A DNA stretch of 64,000 nucleotides from Phycisphaerae bacterium (lineage in GTDB: Bacteria > Planctomycetota > Phycisphaerae > FEN-1346 > JAACEH01). Within the stretch, counting starts at the first letter, position 1; every line of letters begins with the position of its first letter. The stretch spans positions 1 to 64,000 of the forward strand of contig JAAYDY010000032.1 in assembly GCA_012729015.1 (NCBI GenBank), read 5' to 3'. Below, one piece after another: positions 45,957 through 55,873 of the stretch. The position numbers were made by a program, and so were the translations under genes. The notes under the pieces are model-generated. The model saw only the letters and a program-made list of their open reading frames with translations. It was not told the DNA's origin and searched no databases.

Positions 45957-47897
45957 ATGGACCCCAGCAGCGAGAAGTGCCGAAGGGCTGGCTTGTCGGT
46001 TGAACAGCAGGCCGCGATTGATGCGATTGTGGCTTCGTCATGTCTTGTGGAACTTGAGACCCTGATGGTCGCCCTGACACGGTTGTTTCACCGCTGGAGC
46101 AACTCCATCCGAGTCGAGGAACTGAAGGGCACGACGGTTGCTGAAGTCGAAGCGACCATGGCCGTAGACATCGGCGGGCTCAGGTCGTCTTTGGTGAAGA
46201 GGTTGGGGCTGGGTGCCAAGTCGAAGACATCGGACATCCTTCCTCCACTCCAGCGGTTGGGCGAAGCCGCTGGGGAACGGATAGCTCAATGGCCGTGCAG
46301 CCCGCAGGAGAAGGCCGCAGCCTGGTTGCAGGCGGTGGCTGACACGACGGAAAGCTGCTCGGAGCACGAAGCGGCCGTCTATCTGGCCAGCCGGGGGACA
46401 GTCTCGGACACCGTCGCCGACGTGATCCGAGATGACTGGAAAGAAGCCGCGGCCCGTGTGGTGACTGGTTTCCTCGGGGAGGCCTCCCAAGAGGGTTTCT
46501 CGTCCGAGGCCTCGGTCGTCCGAGGAGCGAGCACCGGCGACCTGCCGCACTTCTGGGACATGACAGAGACGCAGCGCTTCACGATTGACGCGACGATGCT
46601 GCGCACCGCCAGCTGGTTCGATATCGGCGGCTTCGACCACTGGTGGAAAAGGGTCGACTCCGACCTCCAGGAATCGCTCACCCTGGATGGCGTCGGCGTG
46701 TATGGACCGAAGGCGGCCCAGCATCTGTTTGCCCTCTGCCGCTCTGACGAGGCGCTCCGTCGTTTCCCCGGGACGCTCAGGCAGTTTCTCGCCCGGGTCG
46801 TCGCCGGGCAGATCCAAGGACGTCCCCCCTGGTATGTGTCCCATGATCACTACACCGGCATGACACTCCAAGCGTTTCCTTTGGTGGCGGCCTCGATACT
46901 CTTCTGCTCCCGGCGACTGGGTGGGCGTGGGATCGACCAGGCCGTCTTGGATGATGCCGCGAACCATCTGCTCGAAGAGGCGGCGGCAGACGGCGGCTGG
47001 CCGTTAAGGGCGGGGCAACCGGGGGCTGACATCGAGACCACAGCCATGGCCGTGCATGGCTTGGCGATTCACAAGCCGCTGGGATGGACGAGACCGGCCC
47101 AGAAGGCGGCCGAGTTCCTGCTAAGCCGTCAACACGGCATCGGCTACTGGTCGACCAAGGGCGGCCCTGGGCCGGCCTACCTGACTGTGCTGACTCTGGA
47201 CGCGATTGCCCTGGCTCACGGTGAGGAGTCGTTGACATTCGCAATCGACGCCCTTCCTGATCCAGAGCAAGATGATCGGCCAGGGCCAGAAGCTGACGAG
47301 AAGAATGTATTCAGGCGTGTGGGCGAGGGGTGGGAGGTTCGTTACGATGGCGGCAAGAAGATCGTGCTATTGGGCACGTCATTGGGGCCAGCGAGCATCG
47401 CCTATCTGCTGGAGCGGCCGAACAAGAAGGTCAGCGCCATTGACCTGGACAAGGCGGTCGGCGACAGTCAGCATGCAGCGCGGGAGAGAATCGACTTGAA
47501 CCACGAGGAGCTGGAGTCCGCGGACCAGATGCCCAACTGCCAGGAAGTGGCCGATCGGGATGCACTCCGCGCGGCAGAGGCGGCACTGACCGAGGCCCGT
47601 TGTAAGTTGGAGGAAGCCAAACAGTCCGGTGACGTGACGGAGACCGAGTCTCTCGAAACCCAGATCGATCAGCTTGAGCACTACCTGAAGAGCGCCCGGG
47701 GCCTGAGCGGGAAGACTCGTTCTTTCGCCGATGTTCGCGAGAGAGCCCGGTCGCGTGTGGCCGCCCGCATCCGCCGTACGCTGAAGAAGCTGGAGAAGGA
47801 ATGTCCTGCTCTCGCAAAGCATCTTGACGCCAAGATTGACTTCGGCGGGAATCTTCAGTATTGCCCCGCCGCCGATGTTCGGTGGGTGACCAGCTGA
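45957..47897 (+). CDS. terpene-cyclase/prenyltransferase-fold (alpha-toroid) protein with C-terminal regulatory-type domain
   Basis: A 646-residue cytoplasmic protein. Residues ~190-430 form an alpha/alpha toroid of the squalene-hopene cyclase type (repeats such as 'AADGGWPLRAGQPGADIETTAMAVHGL' and 'GIGYWSTKGGPGPAYLTVLTLDAIAL'), without the cyclase DxDD motif. Residues ~455-500 (FRRVGEGWEVRYDGGKKIVLLGTSLGPASIAYLLERP) and the end (CPALAKHLDAKIDFGGNLQYCP) match a winged-helix-like module seen in Planctomycetota regulators, with a Glu-rich coiled coil between. A GAGGGAAGA ribosome-binding site is present. It lies just before the recombinase module. A role in lipid synthesis is unlikely; sensing or regulation is my inference. 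Confidence 0.65.
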   Translation: MDPSSEKCRRAGLSVEQQAAIDAIVASSCLVELETLMVALTRLFHRWSNSIRVEELKGTTVAEVEATMAVDIGGLRSSLVKRLGLGAKSKTSDILPPLQRLGEAAGERIAQWPCSPQEKAAAWLQAVADTTESCSEHEAAVYLASRGTVSDTVADVIRDDWKEAAARVVTGFLGEASQEGFSSEASVVRGASTGDLPHFWDMTETQRFTIDATMLRTASWFDIGGFDHWWKRVDSDLQESLTLDGVGVYGPKAAQHLFALCRSDEALRRFPGTLRQFLARVVAGQIQGRPPWYVSHDHYTGMTLQAFPLVAASILFCSRRLGGRGIDQAVLDDAANHLLEEAAADGGWPLRAGQPGADIETTAMAVHGLAIHKPLGWTRPAQKAAEFLLSRQHGIGYWSTKGGPGPAYLTVLTLDAIALAHGEESLTFAIDALPDPEQDDRPGPEADEKNVFRRVGEGWEVRYDGGKKIVLLGTSLGPASIAYLLERPNKKVSAIDLDKAVGDSQHAARERIDLNHEELESADQMPNCQEVADRDALRAAEAALTEARCKLEEAKQSGDVTETESLETQIDQLEHYLKSARGLSGKTRSFADVRERARSRVAARIRRTLKKLEKECPALAKHLDAKIDFGGNLQYCPAADVRWVTS

Positions 47898-47925
47898 TTC
47901 TGACTTCCCGCCAGTTGTTGCACCG

Positions 47926-47954
47926 TTTGTAACATCTGTTACGCAGTTTGTAAC
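47926..47954. promoter_or_regulatory. operator-like repeats upstream of recombinase module
   Basis: TTTGTAAC occurs at 47926-47933 and 47947-47954, spaced 21 bases (two helical turns), and GTAACATCTGTTAC (47929-47942) is a perfect palindrome overlapping the first copy. It lies 50-80 bases before the small gene at 48007. A repressor or recombination-directionality protein could bind here. Confidence 0.45.
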
Positions 47955-48006
47955 GCCTTGCTGAGTGGGGCACCGTAGTGTGCTTCGCTCAGGGAGGCGT
48001 ACCACA

Positions 48007-48226
48007 TTGGTTTCCCACAAGACATCCATGACATCGGGCACCGGAACGCTCCGTTTCAACGCTCCGCCGTCAACGCCCCCGCGCCGGTCTCGACGAGGGG
48101 CCGGCGGTGCGTCCGCGGAGCTCTCTTCGACCATCGACGTACCGCCGCTGATAGACGAGTTGCGAAGTTGGCTGGTGGCCAGGATCGCCGAGAGAGCGGC
48201 GGCCATTATGAAGGAGGAACAGCAAC

Positions 48227-48234
<8 letters not shown>
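48007..48234 (+). CDS. small protein preceding serine recombinase (75 aa)
   Basis: A 75-residue frame starting at TTG 48007 (GGGAGG about 9 bases upstream) or ATG 48028. The first half is basic, Ser/Pro/Arg-rich; the second is an amphipathic helix (PLIDELRSWLVARIAERAAAIMKEEQ). It overlaps the recombinase start by 8 bases. A recombination-directionality or accessory DNA-binding role is suggested by position only. Confidence 0.55.
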
Positions 48235-49834
<1,600 letters not shown>

Positions 49835-49849
49835 ATCTAGTATGACACC

Positions 49850-49878
49850 ATGGTAGCACGGTCCCGCTGGTACGTCAA
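49850..49878 (-). promoter_or_regulatory. promoter of tRNA-fMet
   Basis: TTGACG (49873-49878) and TACCAT (49850-49855) with a 17-base spacer on the - strand, placing the transcript start about 9 bases before the mature tRNA 5' end. It is intact on the side away from the recombinase, as expected if integration touched only the 3' half. The remaining 114 bases to the next gene show nothing else. Confidence 0.6.
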
Positions 49879-49992
49879 GGCATTTGCGTCGCGCTTTGCG
49901 TCGTGTTTTTGCGCTGCGTCTGGCGTCGCATCGGCACAGCTGCGTTGCACATGGGGAAGCGGTCGAGTCTCATTCACGCTTCTGCTGCACCG

Positions 49993-50790
49993 TCAGCCCA
50001 GACGCCCGTCGCGCGAGGCGCAGATGTAGTTCATGCAGAACTCGTCCCGGTTCAGCAGGGCCTCGGTCGCAAGAATCGTGCCGACCGCCCCTGGTTCCAA
50101 CGGGTCGATGATCCCTGCGTCCACGCCGGCCTGCACCATCAGCGTCAGAAACGCATGGTTGAGCAGGTGCCGTTGCGGCAGGCCGAAGCTAACGTTCGAC
50201 AGGCCGCCCACGGTCTTCAGCGGCGCAAACTCGGCCTTGATCCGCCGCACGGTTTCCATGCAGTCCACCGCGTGGGTGGGGTTGGTCGATACCGGCCGGA
50301 TGAGCGGGTCGATGTAGATATTCTCGGTCCTGACGCCGTGATGGGCGGCCGCCTTCAGGATCTTCTCGATCGCGACGAACCGTTGATCGACCGTTTCGGG
50401 CATGCCTGTGTCATCCATGGCCAGGGCGACCAGCTTGGCCTGGAACTCGGCCGCCAGAGGCATCACGGCGTCGAGTCGGGCCTGTTCGCCGGTGACTGAG
50501 TTGACCATGGGCTGGCTCGGCCCGTGCAGCAGAAGGCCTTCGCGCATCGCCGCCGGGTTGGCCGTATCGACGCTGATCGGCTTGTCGGTGACGGCCCGCA
50601 CCTGCTCGATCATCCATTTCATGTCGTCCACTTCGGTCTGAACGCCCGTGGCCGAGTTCACGTCGATGTAGTCGGCGCCGGCCTCGGCCTGCCGCACGGC
50701 CTGTTCCCGGACGAACGGGGCGTCCTTCGAGCTCACGGCCCTGTGAACGCTCTTGCGGGTGCAGTTGAGTCTTTCGGCGATGATCAGCAT
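49993..50790 (-). CDS. pterin-binding (methyltetrahydrofolate-dependent) methyltransferase, DHPS-like fold
   Basis: A 265-residue TIM barrel of the dihydropteroate synthase / corrinoid methyltransferase (AcsE, MtvB, MetH pterin domain) family. It begins 'MLIIAERLNCTRKSV' and has 'AGADYIDVNSA', 'PISVDTANPAAMREGL', 'VNSVTGE' and 'GGLSNVSFGLP', the pterin-binding signatures; the Asp and Asn of 'DVNSA', 'SVDTA' and 'LSNVSFG' hold the folate in relatives. It probably moves a methyl group between methyltetrahydrofolate and a corrinoid protein, which is not in the window. A GGAAGGAAC ribosome-binding site is present. It is last in the operon with the HPS-RraA and QueD-like genes. Confidence 0.85.
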   Translation of the reverse strand: MLIIAERLNCTRKSVHRAVSSKDAPFVREQAVRQAEAGADYIDVNSATGVQTEVDDMKWMIEQVRAVTDKPISVDTANPAAMREGLLLHGPSQPMVNSVTGEQARLDAVMPLAAEFQAKLVALAMDDTGMPETVDQRFVAIEKILKAAAHHGVRTENIYIDPLIRPVSTNPTHAVDCMETVRRIKAEFAPLKTVGGLSNVSFGLPQRHLLNHAFLTLMVQAGVDAGIIDPLEPGAVGTILATEALLNRDEFCMNYICASRDGRLG

Positions 50791-50818
50791 GGACTGTTCC
50801 TTCCGTGTGCCTGCGTGG

Positions 50819-52120
50819 TCACCCTTGCTTTTCCCACTTCAGGAGTTCGAGCACCTTGCCGAGCGAACTCCGTCCGTCCACAATTTCCCTGCGAATGCGG
50901 TTCTCGCGTTCCAGGACGTCCTGGGCCCGGTTGGCCATCTCGACGGCCCGCGCCTTCGGCAACACCACCACGCCGTCGTCGTCGCCGAGCACCCAGTCGC
51001 CTGTCTCGACGCGCTGGCCGCCCACCCGCACCGGTTGCCCGATTTCGCCGAGGCCCTTGGGCTCTCCGGCGTGCGAGCAGACGTCCCTGCTGAACGCGGC
51101 GAGTGGGAGCTTGCGAATGTCATCCCAGTCGCGGATGGCTCCGTCGATGACCACACCCGAGAGCTTCCGCATGACCGCGCTCTGACTGGCCAGTTCGCCC
51201 CAGACGGCCGGCGGCCGTCCGCCCGCGTCGATCACGATCACGTGGCCTTCGCTGGCCTGGTCGATGGCCAGAACCGGCTTCGACCAGTCGCCGGGCGCGG
51301 TGCGAACCGTCAGGGCAGGACCGCACAGCTTCACCCCCGGCGTGCGGCATCGTATCCCGTCAAGGCAGGGCAGGCGGTGAGCGCCGTCACTGAGATTGGC
51401 CGACGACACCCGCAGGAGCACCTCGCGGAGGCCCTCTTCGCCCGCGCGGCGGAACAGTTCCGTCGGCACCTTGGCACGCGTGTCGATAGCCTGCCGAATG
51501 CGCCGGGTGGCCTCGGCGGGGTCGGCGGCCTTGGTGATCGCGCCGCCCACGATGACAATCCGGGCCCCCATCTCGACAGCCGCAGCGACGTTCTCGCTGT
51601 GGATGCCTCCGGCCGCGGCCACCGGAATGGACACGGCCTGCGCGATCTCGCGGAGCTTCTCGAAAGAGATCCTGCCCTGCATCTGCTCGTCGATTGGCAG
51701 GTGAACGTTGATGAACGCAGCGCCCCATTGCTCGCACTTGCGGGCCAGGCCGACGTAGTCCTCGACGCCCAGAACATCGACGCCGACGTCGATGCCGTAG
51801 TTGTGTCCGGCCTCGATCGACTCGCGGATCGTCGGCTCCGTGCACGAGCCGAGGCAGATGGCCATATGCGCCCCGGCCTTCGCGGCGCACTCCATCTCCA
51901 TGCGCCCCGCATCGGCGGTCTTCATGTCGGCCAGGATCGTCTTGTCGGGGAAGGCCTTCCGGAGTTGCCGCACGGCGTCAAGGCCTTCGCTCTTGATCAG
52001 TGGCGTGCCCGCCTCGACGATGTCGATGCCCTCGGGGACGGCCAGGCTGGCCAATTGCATGGCGCGGCTCATGTCCACGAAGTCCAGTGCGAGTTGCAGT
52101 CGGACCCTGTCGCTCATCAT
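50819..52120 (-). CDS. bifunctional 3-hexulose-6-phosphate synthase / RraA-like protein
   Basis: A 433-residue fusion. Residues 1-215 are a TIM barrel of the orotidine-monophosphate decarboxylase superfamily, with the HPS motif ADMKTADAG (Asp-x-Lys-x-x-Asp) and 'VAAAGGIHSENV'. Residues ~225-433 are an RraA/HMG-aldolase domain ('VVIDGAIRDWDD', 'GDDDGVVVLP'). HPS joins formaldehyde to ribulose-5-phosphate, or runs in reverse to make pentose phosphate. The RraA-like half may be an aldolase/decarboxylase. Such fusions are annotated in archaea as hexulose-6-phosphate synthase/ribonuclease regulator. I chose ATG 52120 with AAAGGACG upstream. It starts 8 bases after the QueD-like stop. Confidence 0.88.
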   Translation of the reverse strand: MMSDRVRLQLALDFVDMSRAMQLASLAVPEGIDIVEAGTPLIKSEGLDAVRQLRKAFPDKTILADMKTADAGRMEMECAAKAGAHMAICLGSCTEPTIRESIEAGHNYGIDVGVDVLGVEDYVGLARKCEQWGAAFINVHLPIDEQMQGRISFEKLREIAQAVSIPVAAAGGIHSENVAAAVEMGARIVIVGGAITKAADPAEATRRIRQAIDTRAKVPTELFRRAGEEGLREVLLRVSSANLSDGAHRLPCLDGIRCRTPGVKLCGPALTVRTAPGDWSKPVLAIDQASEGHVIVIDAGGRPPAVWGELASQSAVMRKLSGVVIDGAIRDWDDIRKLPLAAFSRDVCSHAGEPKGLGEIGQPVRVGGQRVETGDWVLGDDDGVVVLPKARAVEMANRAQDVLERENRIRREIVDGRSSLGKVLELLKWEKQG

Positions 52121-52128
52121 GCGTCCTT

Positions 52129-52506
52129 TCACCGTGCGTCGGGAGCGTACGTCGCGCCGCAGCCGTCGCTTTCCCACGCCGTCAGCCGTACCACCCGAAT
52201 CCCGGAGGGCAGGGCCCCCTGGACCTCCTCGGCCAGAACGCGGGCGATGTTTTCGCTTGTCGGATTCAACCGGTCGAACGGCGGCACGTCGTTCAGGTAG
52301 TAGTGGTCGTAGCGGGAGAGAACCTCCCGGATGCAGCGTTTGGCGTCAACAAAATCGATGACCATGCCATCCTCGTTGAGGCGGTCCGCCGTCAGGTAGA
52401 TGTCGAGCTTCCAGTTGTGCCCGTGCAGACGCTCGCACTTGCCCTTGTACTGGCGCAGGTGGTGCGCCGCCCCGAAATCGGCCTTGATGATCAACTCGTG
52501 AGCCAT
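52129..52506 (-). CDS. queD: 6-pyruvoyl-tetrahydropterin synthase / QueD family
   Basis: A 125-residue T-fold enzyme, the family's usual length. Zinc histidines are in 'FGAAHHLRQYKGKCERLHGHNWKLDI', with Cys in the KCERLHGHN motif that provides the catalytic nucleophile. 'TSENIARVLAEEV' is the family's glutamate-containing helix. It could make 6-carboxy-tetrahydropterin for queuosine or a pterin cofactor; being first in an operon with a pterin-dependent methyltransferase favours the latter. ATG 52506 has GGAGG upstream; the longer frame lacks a site. Confidence 0.88.
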   Translation of the reverse strand: MAHELIIKADFGAAHHLRQYKGKCERLHGHNWKLDIYLTADRLNEDGMVIDFVDAKRCIREVLSRYDHYYLNDVPPFDRLNPTSENIARVLAEEVQGALPSGIRVVRLTAWESDGCGATYAPDAR

Positions 52507-52677
52507 GCCTATGCCTCCAGCCCGGTCGGCCATGCGTAAACCAGTATTGTGCCCGTTTGCCGCTCGAATGCAAGGGTCCGTTGCCGCGTTCAAGACGTTA
52601 GTGCACCTTTTTCGAGGAGGCGCGGGAATGCCCGGGGATTGTGCTGTGGCATCGGCGCCGTGCCCATGGCGGATTGC

Positions 52678-55332
52678 TCAGATGAGGCTGTGGAGTTGCT
52701 GAACGGCGGCCTCGAACTGGCTCTCCGAGAAGCAATATCGCAGATCGACGAACCGCTGCCTGAGGCGGCGGGTTTCCTCGGCGACGCAGCGGCCGCGTAG
52801 CACCACGTCGGCCATCAGGTCGGCCACGTGCTCGAAATCGGCGGCGGTCATGCCGAATCGGGTCATCTCCGCCGTGCCGAGCCGCAGGCATCCGGAGGCA
52901 GAGAAGCCTTCTTCGCTCGGGCCCGCCTGGTAGTTGACGATCAGGTTGCTCTCTTCCAGGCGGCGCGCAATCTCCGGGCCCCGGGCATATCCGACCTCGA
53001 CCACCACCTGGTGTGTCTCGGTGTACGACACCGCGGGGTCGCCGGCGACCGTCAGGCCGCGGTCCTTCAGCGCGCGGGCCAGGGCCTTGGCGTTGGCCAG
53101 CACCGCCGGCTGGTACTGGTCGCGGAAGTGATTCATCTCGTACGCAGCCATCAGCAGGCCGAGCATCGTGCCGAGGTGATGGTTGCTTACGGCCCCTGGG
53201 AACGCGCGGCGGCGAATGGCCTCCCACAGCGCATAGTCAGGCTCGCTCCGGGCGAAGCGGCCCGCGATCACTCCGCGCTGCGTCCCGAAGAACGTCTTGT
53301 GCGTCGAGCCGGTCACCAGGTCCGCGCCCTCGGCGAACGGCTGCTGGAAGTGCGGCCCGACCAGGCCCAGTACGTGGGCCATGTCGTACATCACCGTGCA
53401 GTCCAGGCCCAGGCGGTCCACCACCGCGCGAATCTCCCGAACCGGCTCGGGATGCAACACCAGGCTCTTGCCCAGGACGATGAGTTCCGGCCGATGCCGC
53501 TCGATCAGTTCTGCTGCCGCTGCCGTGTCGATCCGGTACGGGTTGTCGGCCCGCACGGGGAAGTTCACCACCGCCGGTTTCTCGGTCATGCCATCGCGCG
53601 CCACGAAGTCGCGCAACGCTCCCATGGGCTGGCTGCTCAGGTGCCCGCCCTTCAGGATGTCGTTGTTCATCACCTTGCGGAGTCGCCGCGGCTCGCTCTT
53701 TCGATCCGCGCGGTTGATGTAGTCCAGCAACGCGCCGAACACTGTTGCGTTGGCCATCTGACCGCTGATGCACCGTGTCTCGGCCTCGTCGGCGCCGAGG
53801 AAGCGGCACATTTCCGCCTCCAGCCGCCGTTCCACCTCGCCGATGAAGTCCGTTCCCTGGTAGTAGAACACGTCCGCGTCATCGAATGCCTTGACGGTCT
53901 TGTGCTCGGCGTACCGGAACGACGGATCCATTACCGACAGAAGCCGTACCATCGGCGAAGGCGTCATCTCCGACGGAATCAGATTGATGCACTCGTGCTG
54001 CCGCCACTGCGTATTGGCGGCCGCCTGGCCCAGCAGGTCGCGCACCTTGCGATGGGTGTCGCTTTGCGACGACGATGCAGCAGCTGCCTCGGACGTGCTG
54101 CCCAGAATCGCCCGGGCATACGGCGGCGCCTCGGAGCGAAGATGGTACGGAACCACCTGGGCCTTGGCCTGCTTGGCGCGAATCTCCACCACCGCTTCAG
54201 TGCCCACGACGGTGTCGCAAGCCAGATACGCCAGGCAGATCGATCGCAACTGGTGTTCATCGGCGGGGCGGCCGGTCAGTCCCTGGCCGTCAAGCTGCCA
54301 GTGCGGGACTGCCGTTCCGCTGGTCACCACCCCGAGAGGGCGACTGCCGTCGGCCGACAGGACCGCGGCCCCGGCCCGGGCTACCGCGCGGCCTTCGATC
54401 GCCACACACTGGATCATCCGGGGCAGGGCACGCACATCGCTGTAGTCGCCGTGCACGATTCGGCTGTATGCGGCGAATTGCTCGCGAAGCGCCGCACGCC
54501 CCACGTAATCGCCCTTCAGCGGCGAGAAGCTCACGGCATAGCGGGCCAGGGGGCATGCGAAGATCGGAATCTCGCGGCCTTGCGGGTCCGTGCCCAGCTC
54601 GTGGCCGTAGAGCGGCATGCCCGCTTCCAGACGCAGCGTGTCGCGCGCCCCCAGGCCCACCGGCTGCGCGCCCCGCGTGGCCATCGCATCCCAGAGGCCG
54701 CCCGCCGCCGCGGCAGGGACGAACAGTTCAAAACCCAGAGGCTCGCCCGTGTAGCCCGTACGGCCGATCAGCACACGATGTCCGTCGATCACGCCCTCGC
54801 TCAGGGCGTTGCGCTGTGGCTCGGGCAGCCGGCCCGACGAGAGCAGCGACGCCAGCAACTCCTTCGACTGCGGCCCCTGGAGCGAGATCATCGACAGTTC
54901 GTCCGTCCGGTCGATCATCTGAACGTGCGGAAAACCCGACACGAGCGATTGCAAGTGCGACCAGTCCTTCACGCGGTTCGCCGCGTTGACCACCAGCAGG
55001 TACTCGTCCTGGACGAACCGATAGAGGTACACATCGTCCACCGCGCCGCCGCCGGCGTTCGGAATCATCGCGTACTGGGCTTGTCCCGGCTCCAGCGCCG
55101 CGACGTTGCTGGTCAGCACGTGCTGCAGAAACGCCTGCGACTGCGTGCCGCGAAACGTGAACCGTCCCATGTGCGATACGTCGAAGATCCCGCACCGTTT
55201 CCGCGTGGCCAGATGCTCGGCGATGATGCCCGAGGGATACTGCACCGGCATTTCCCAGCCGCCGAAGTCCACCATTCGAGCCCCCAGGGCCACGTGCCGG
55301 TCGTACAGCGGGGTCCGCAACAGGGTGTCCAT
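52678..55332 (-). CDS. gcvT-glyA: fused aminomethyltransferase (GcvT) - serine hydroxymethyltransferase (GlyA)
   Basis: An 884-residue fusion of two one-carbon enzymes. Residues 1-~405 are GcvT ('LYDRHVALGARMVDFGGWEMPVQY', 'RTGYTGEPLGFELF'), which transfers the glycine methylene to tetrahydrofolate. After a Ser/Ala-rich linker (about 410-435), residues ~440-884 are a divergent GlyA with the PLP lysine in 'TGSTHKTFFG', making serine from glycine and methylene-tetrahydrofolate. Fusion would channel methylene-tetrahydrofolate. I chose ATG 55332 with GGAGG upstream. It is transcribed from the promoter at 55712 through a tandem glycine riboswitch. GcvH and GcvP are not in the window. Confidence 0.93.
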   Translation of the reverse strand: MDTLLRTPLYDRHVALGARMVDFGGWEMPVQYPSGIIAEHLATRKRCGIFDVSHMGRFTFRGTQSQAFLQHVLTSNVAALEPGQAQYAMIPNAGGGAVDDVYLYRFVQDEYLLVVNAANRVKDWSHLQSLVSGFPHVQMIDRTDELSMISLQGPQSKELLASLLSSGRLPEPQRNALSEGVIDGHRVLIGRTGYTGEPLGFELFVPAAAAGGLWDAMATRGAQPVGLGARDTLRLEAGMPLYGHELGTDPQGREIPIFACPLARYAVSFSPLKGDYVGRAALREQFAAYSRIVHGDYSDVRALPRMIQCVAIEGRAVARAGAAVLSADGSRPLGVVTSGTAVPHWQLDGQGLTGRPADEHQLRSICLAYLACDTVVGTEAVVEIRAKQAKAQVVPYHLRSEAPPYARAILGSTSEAAAASSSQSDTHRKVRDLLGQAAANTQWRQHECINLIPSEMTPSPMVRLLSVMDPSFRYAEHKTVKAFDDADVFYYQGTDFIGEVERRLEAEMCRFLGADEAETRCISGQMANATVFGALLDYINRADRKSEPRRLRKVMNNDILKGGHLSSQPMGALRDFVARDGMTEKPAVVNFPVRADNPYRIDTAAAAELIERHRPELIVLGKSLVLHPEPVREIRAVVDRLGLDCTVMYDMAHVLGLVGPHFQQPFAEGADLVTGSTHKTFFGTQRGVIAGRFARSEPDYALWEAIRRRAFPGAVSNHHLGTMLGLLMAAYEMNHFRDQYQPAVLANAKALARALKDRGLTVAGDPAVSYTETHQVVVEVGYARGPEIARRLEESNLIVNYQAGPSEEGFSASGCLRLGTAEMTRFGMTAADFEHVADLMADVVLRGRCVAEETRRLRQRFVDLRYCFSESQFEAAVQQLHSLI

Positions 55333-55547
55333 GAGAACGACGCCTCCAACGGGTTTCACAAGCGCAACGGTACCCGCGCATCGCCGACGTCTGTCGTCTG
55401 CTTGTGCGCTGTCGTCAGATAATCCTCGGGGAGAAAACGGTGGGGGAGGCGGTGCGTGAGGCACCCAGCCCTAGTGAAAGCGGTGGTGGAAAGGGCAACC
55501 TCCCCTGAACCGTGTACTCGCCGAGCCTACAGTGGTTCAGCCTCTGT

Positions 55548-55702
55548 CTCGGTACCTGAGAGATTGGCCTTGCGGCCTTGCCCCGTCGGTGTCTCGCGAC
55601 TTTCCAGAGGTTGCCCGCCGGCGTCCTGGGTGCCTGAGAGTTTCGTCCTGTTCGGACTTGCCCCTTCGGCGGTCCCGCTCTCGCGGAACTCTCTCCGCCA
55701 GC
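55548..55702 (-). ncRNA. tandem glycine riboswitch controlling gcvT-glyA
   Basis: Two consecutive glycine aptamers on the - strand. The first (about 55630-55702) has GGAGAG, CGCCGAAGGGGCAAG-type core (ccgccgaaggggcaag) and ACTCTCAGGCACC. The second (about 55548-55615) has CTCTGGAAAG, CACCGACGGGGCAAG and TCTCTCAGGTACC. Both match the conserved GG-GAG / GGGGCAA / CTCAGG pattern. A 7-bp stem downstream (CTGAACC at 55505, GGTTCAG at 55534) may be the expression platform. Together with the downstream enzymes this predicts induction by excess glycine. Confidence 0.95.
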
Positions 55703-55711
55703 TTGCACGGC

Positions 55712-55739
55712 ATTATAGCTGCCGCCTTGAGAACGTCAA
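55712..55739 (-). promoter_or_regulatory. promoter of glycine riboswitch / gcvT-glyA
   Basis: TTGACG (55734-55739) and a perfect TATAAT (55712-55717) with a 16-base spacer on the - strand. Transcription would start near 55705, at the first base of the riboswitch. Confidence 0.8.
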
Positions 55740-55795
55740 CAACCGTCCGTCCACATCGTTCACTATTCTGCCCGGCATTCCCGAGAACGGGACTG

Positions 55796-55822
55796 TTGCA
55801 CTGGGCCTCGCCTCGCTATACT
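55796..55822 (+). promoter_or_regulatory. possible promoter of DUF1846 gene
   Basis: TTGCAC (55796-55801) and TATACT (55817-55822) with a 15-base spacer, about 50 bases before the ATG of the DUF1846 gene. The spacing is short, so strength is uncertain. It is divergent from the riboswitch promoter. Confidence 0.5.
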
Positions 55823-55873
55823 GGCCGCCGGCCCGACCACGAGGGTCGGCCACTTTGCCCGGGAAGACGATCC

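Noticed and set aside
50753..52300. 515-codon open frame on the + strand opposite HPS-RraA
   Set aside because: No motifs, spans an operon junction, and lies antisense to two well-supported enzymes.
52828..55422. 864-codon open frame on the + strand opposite gcvT-glyA
   Set aside because: Shadow frame: low-complexity Arg/His/Leu/Gln composition and no domains, against a clear GcvT and GlyA on the other strand.
55415..55708. 97-codon frame on the - strand across the riboswitch
   Set aside because: It covers both glycine aptamers and has no ribosome-binding site; the RNA structure explains the sequence.
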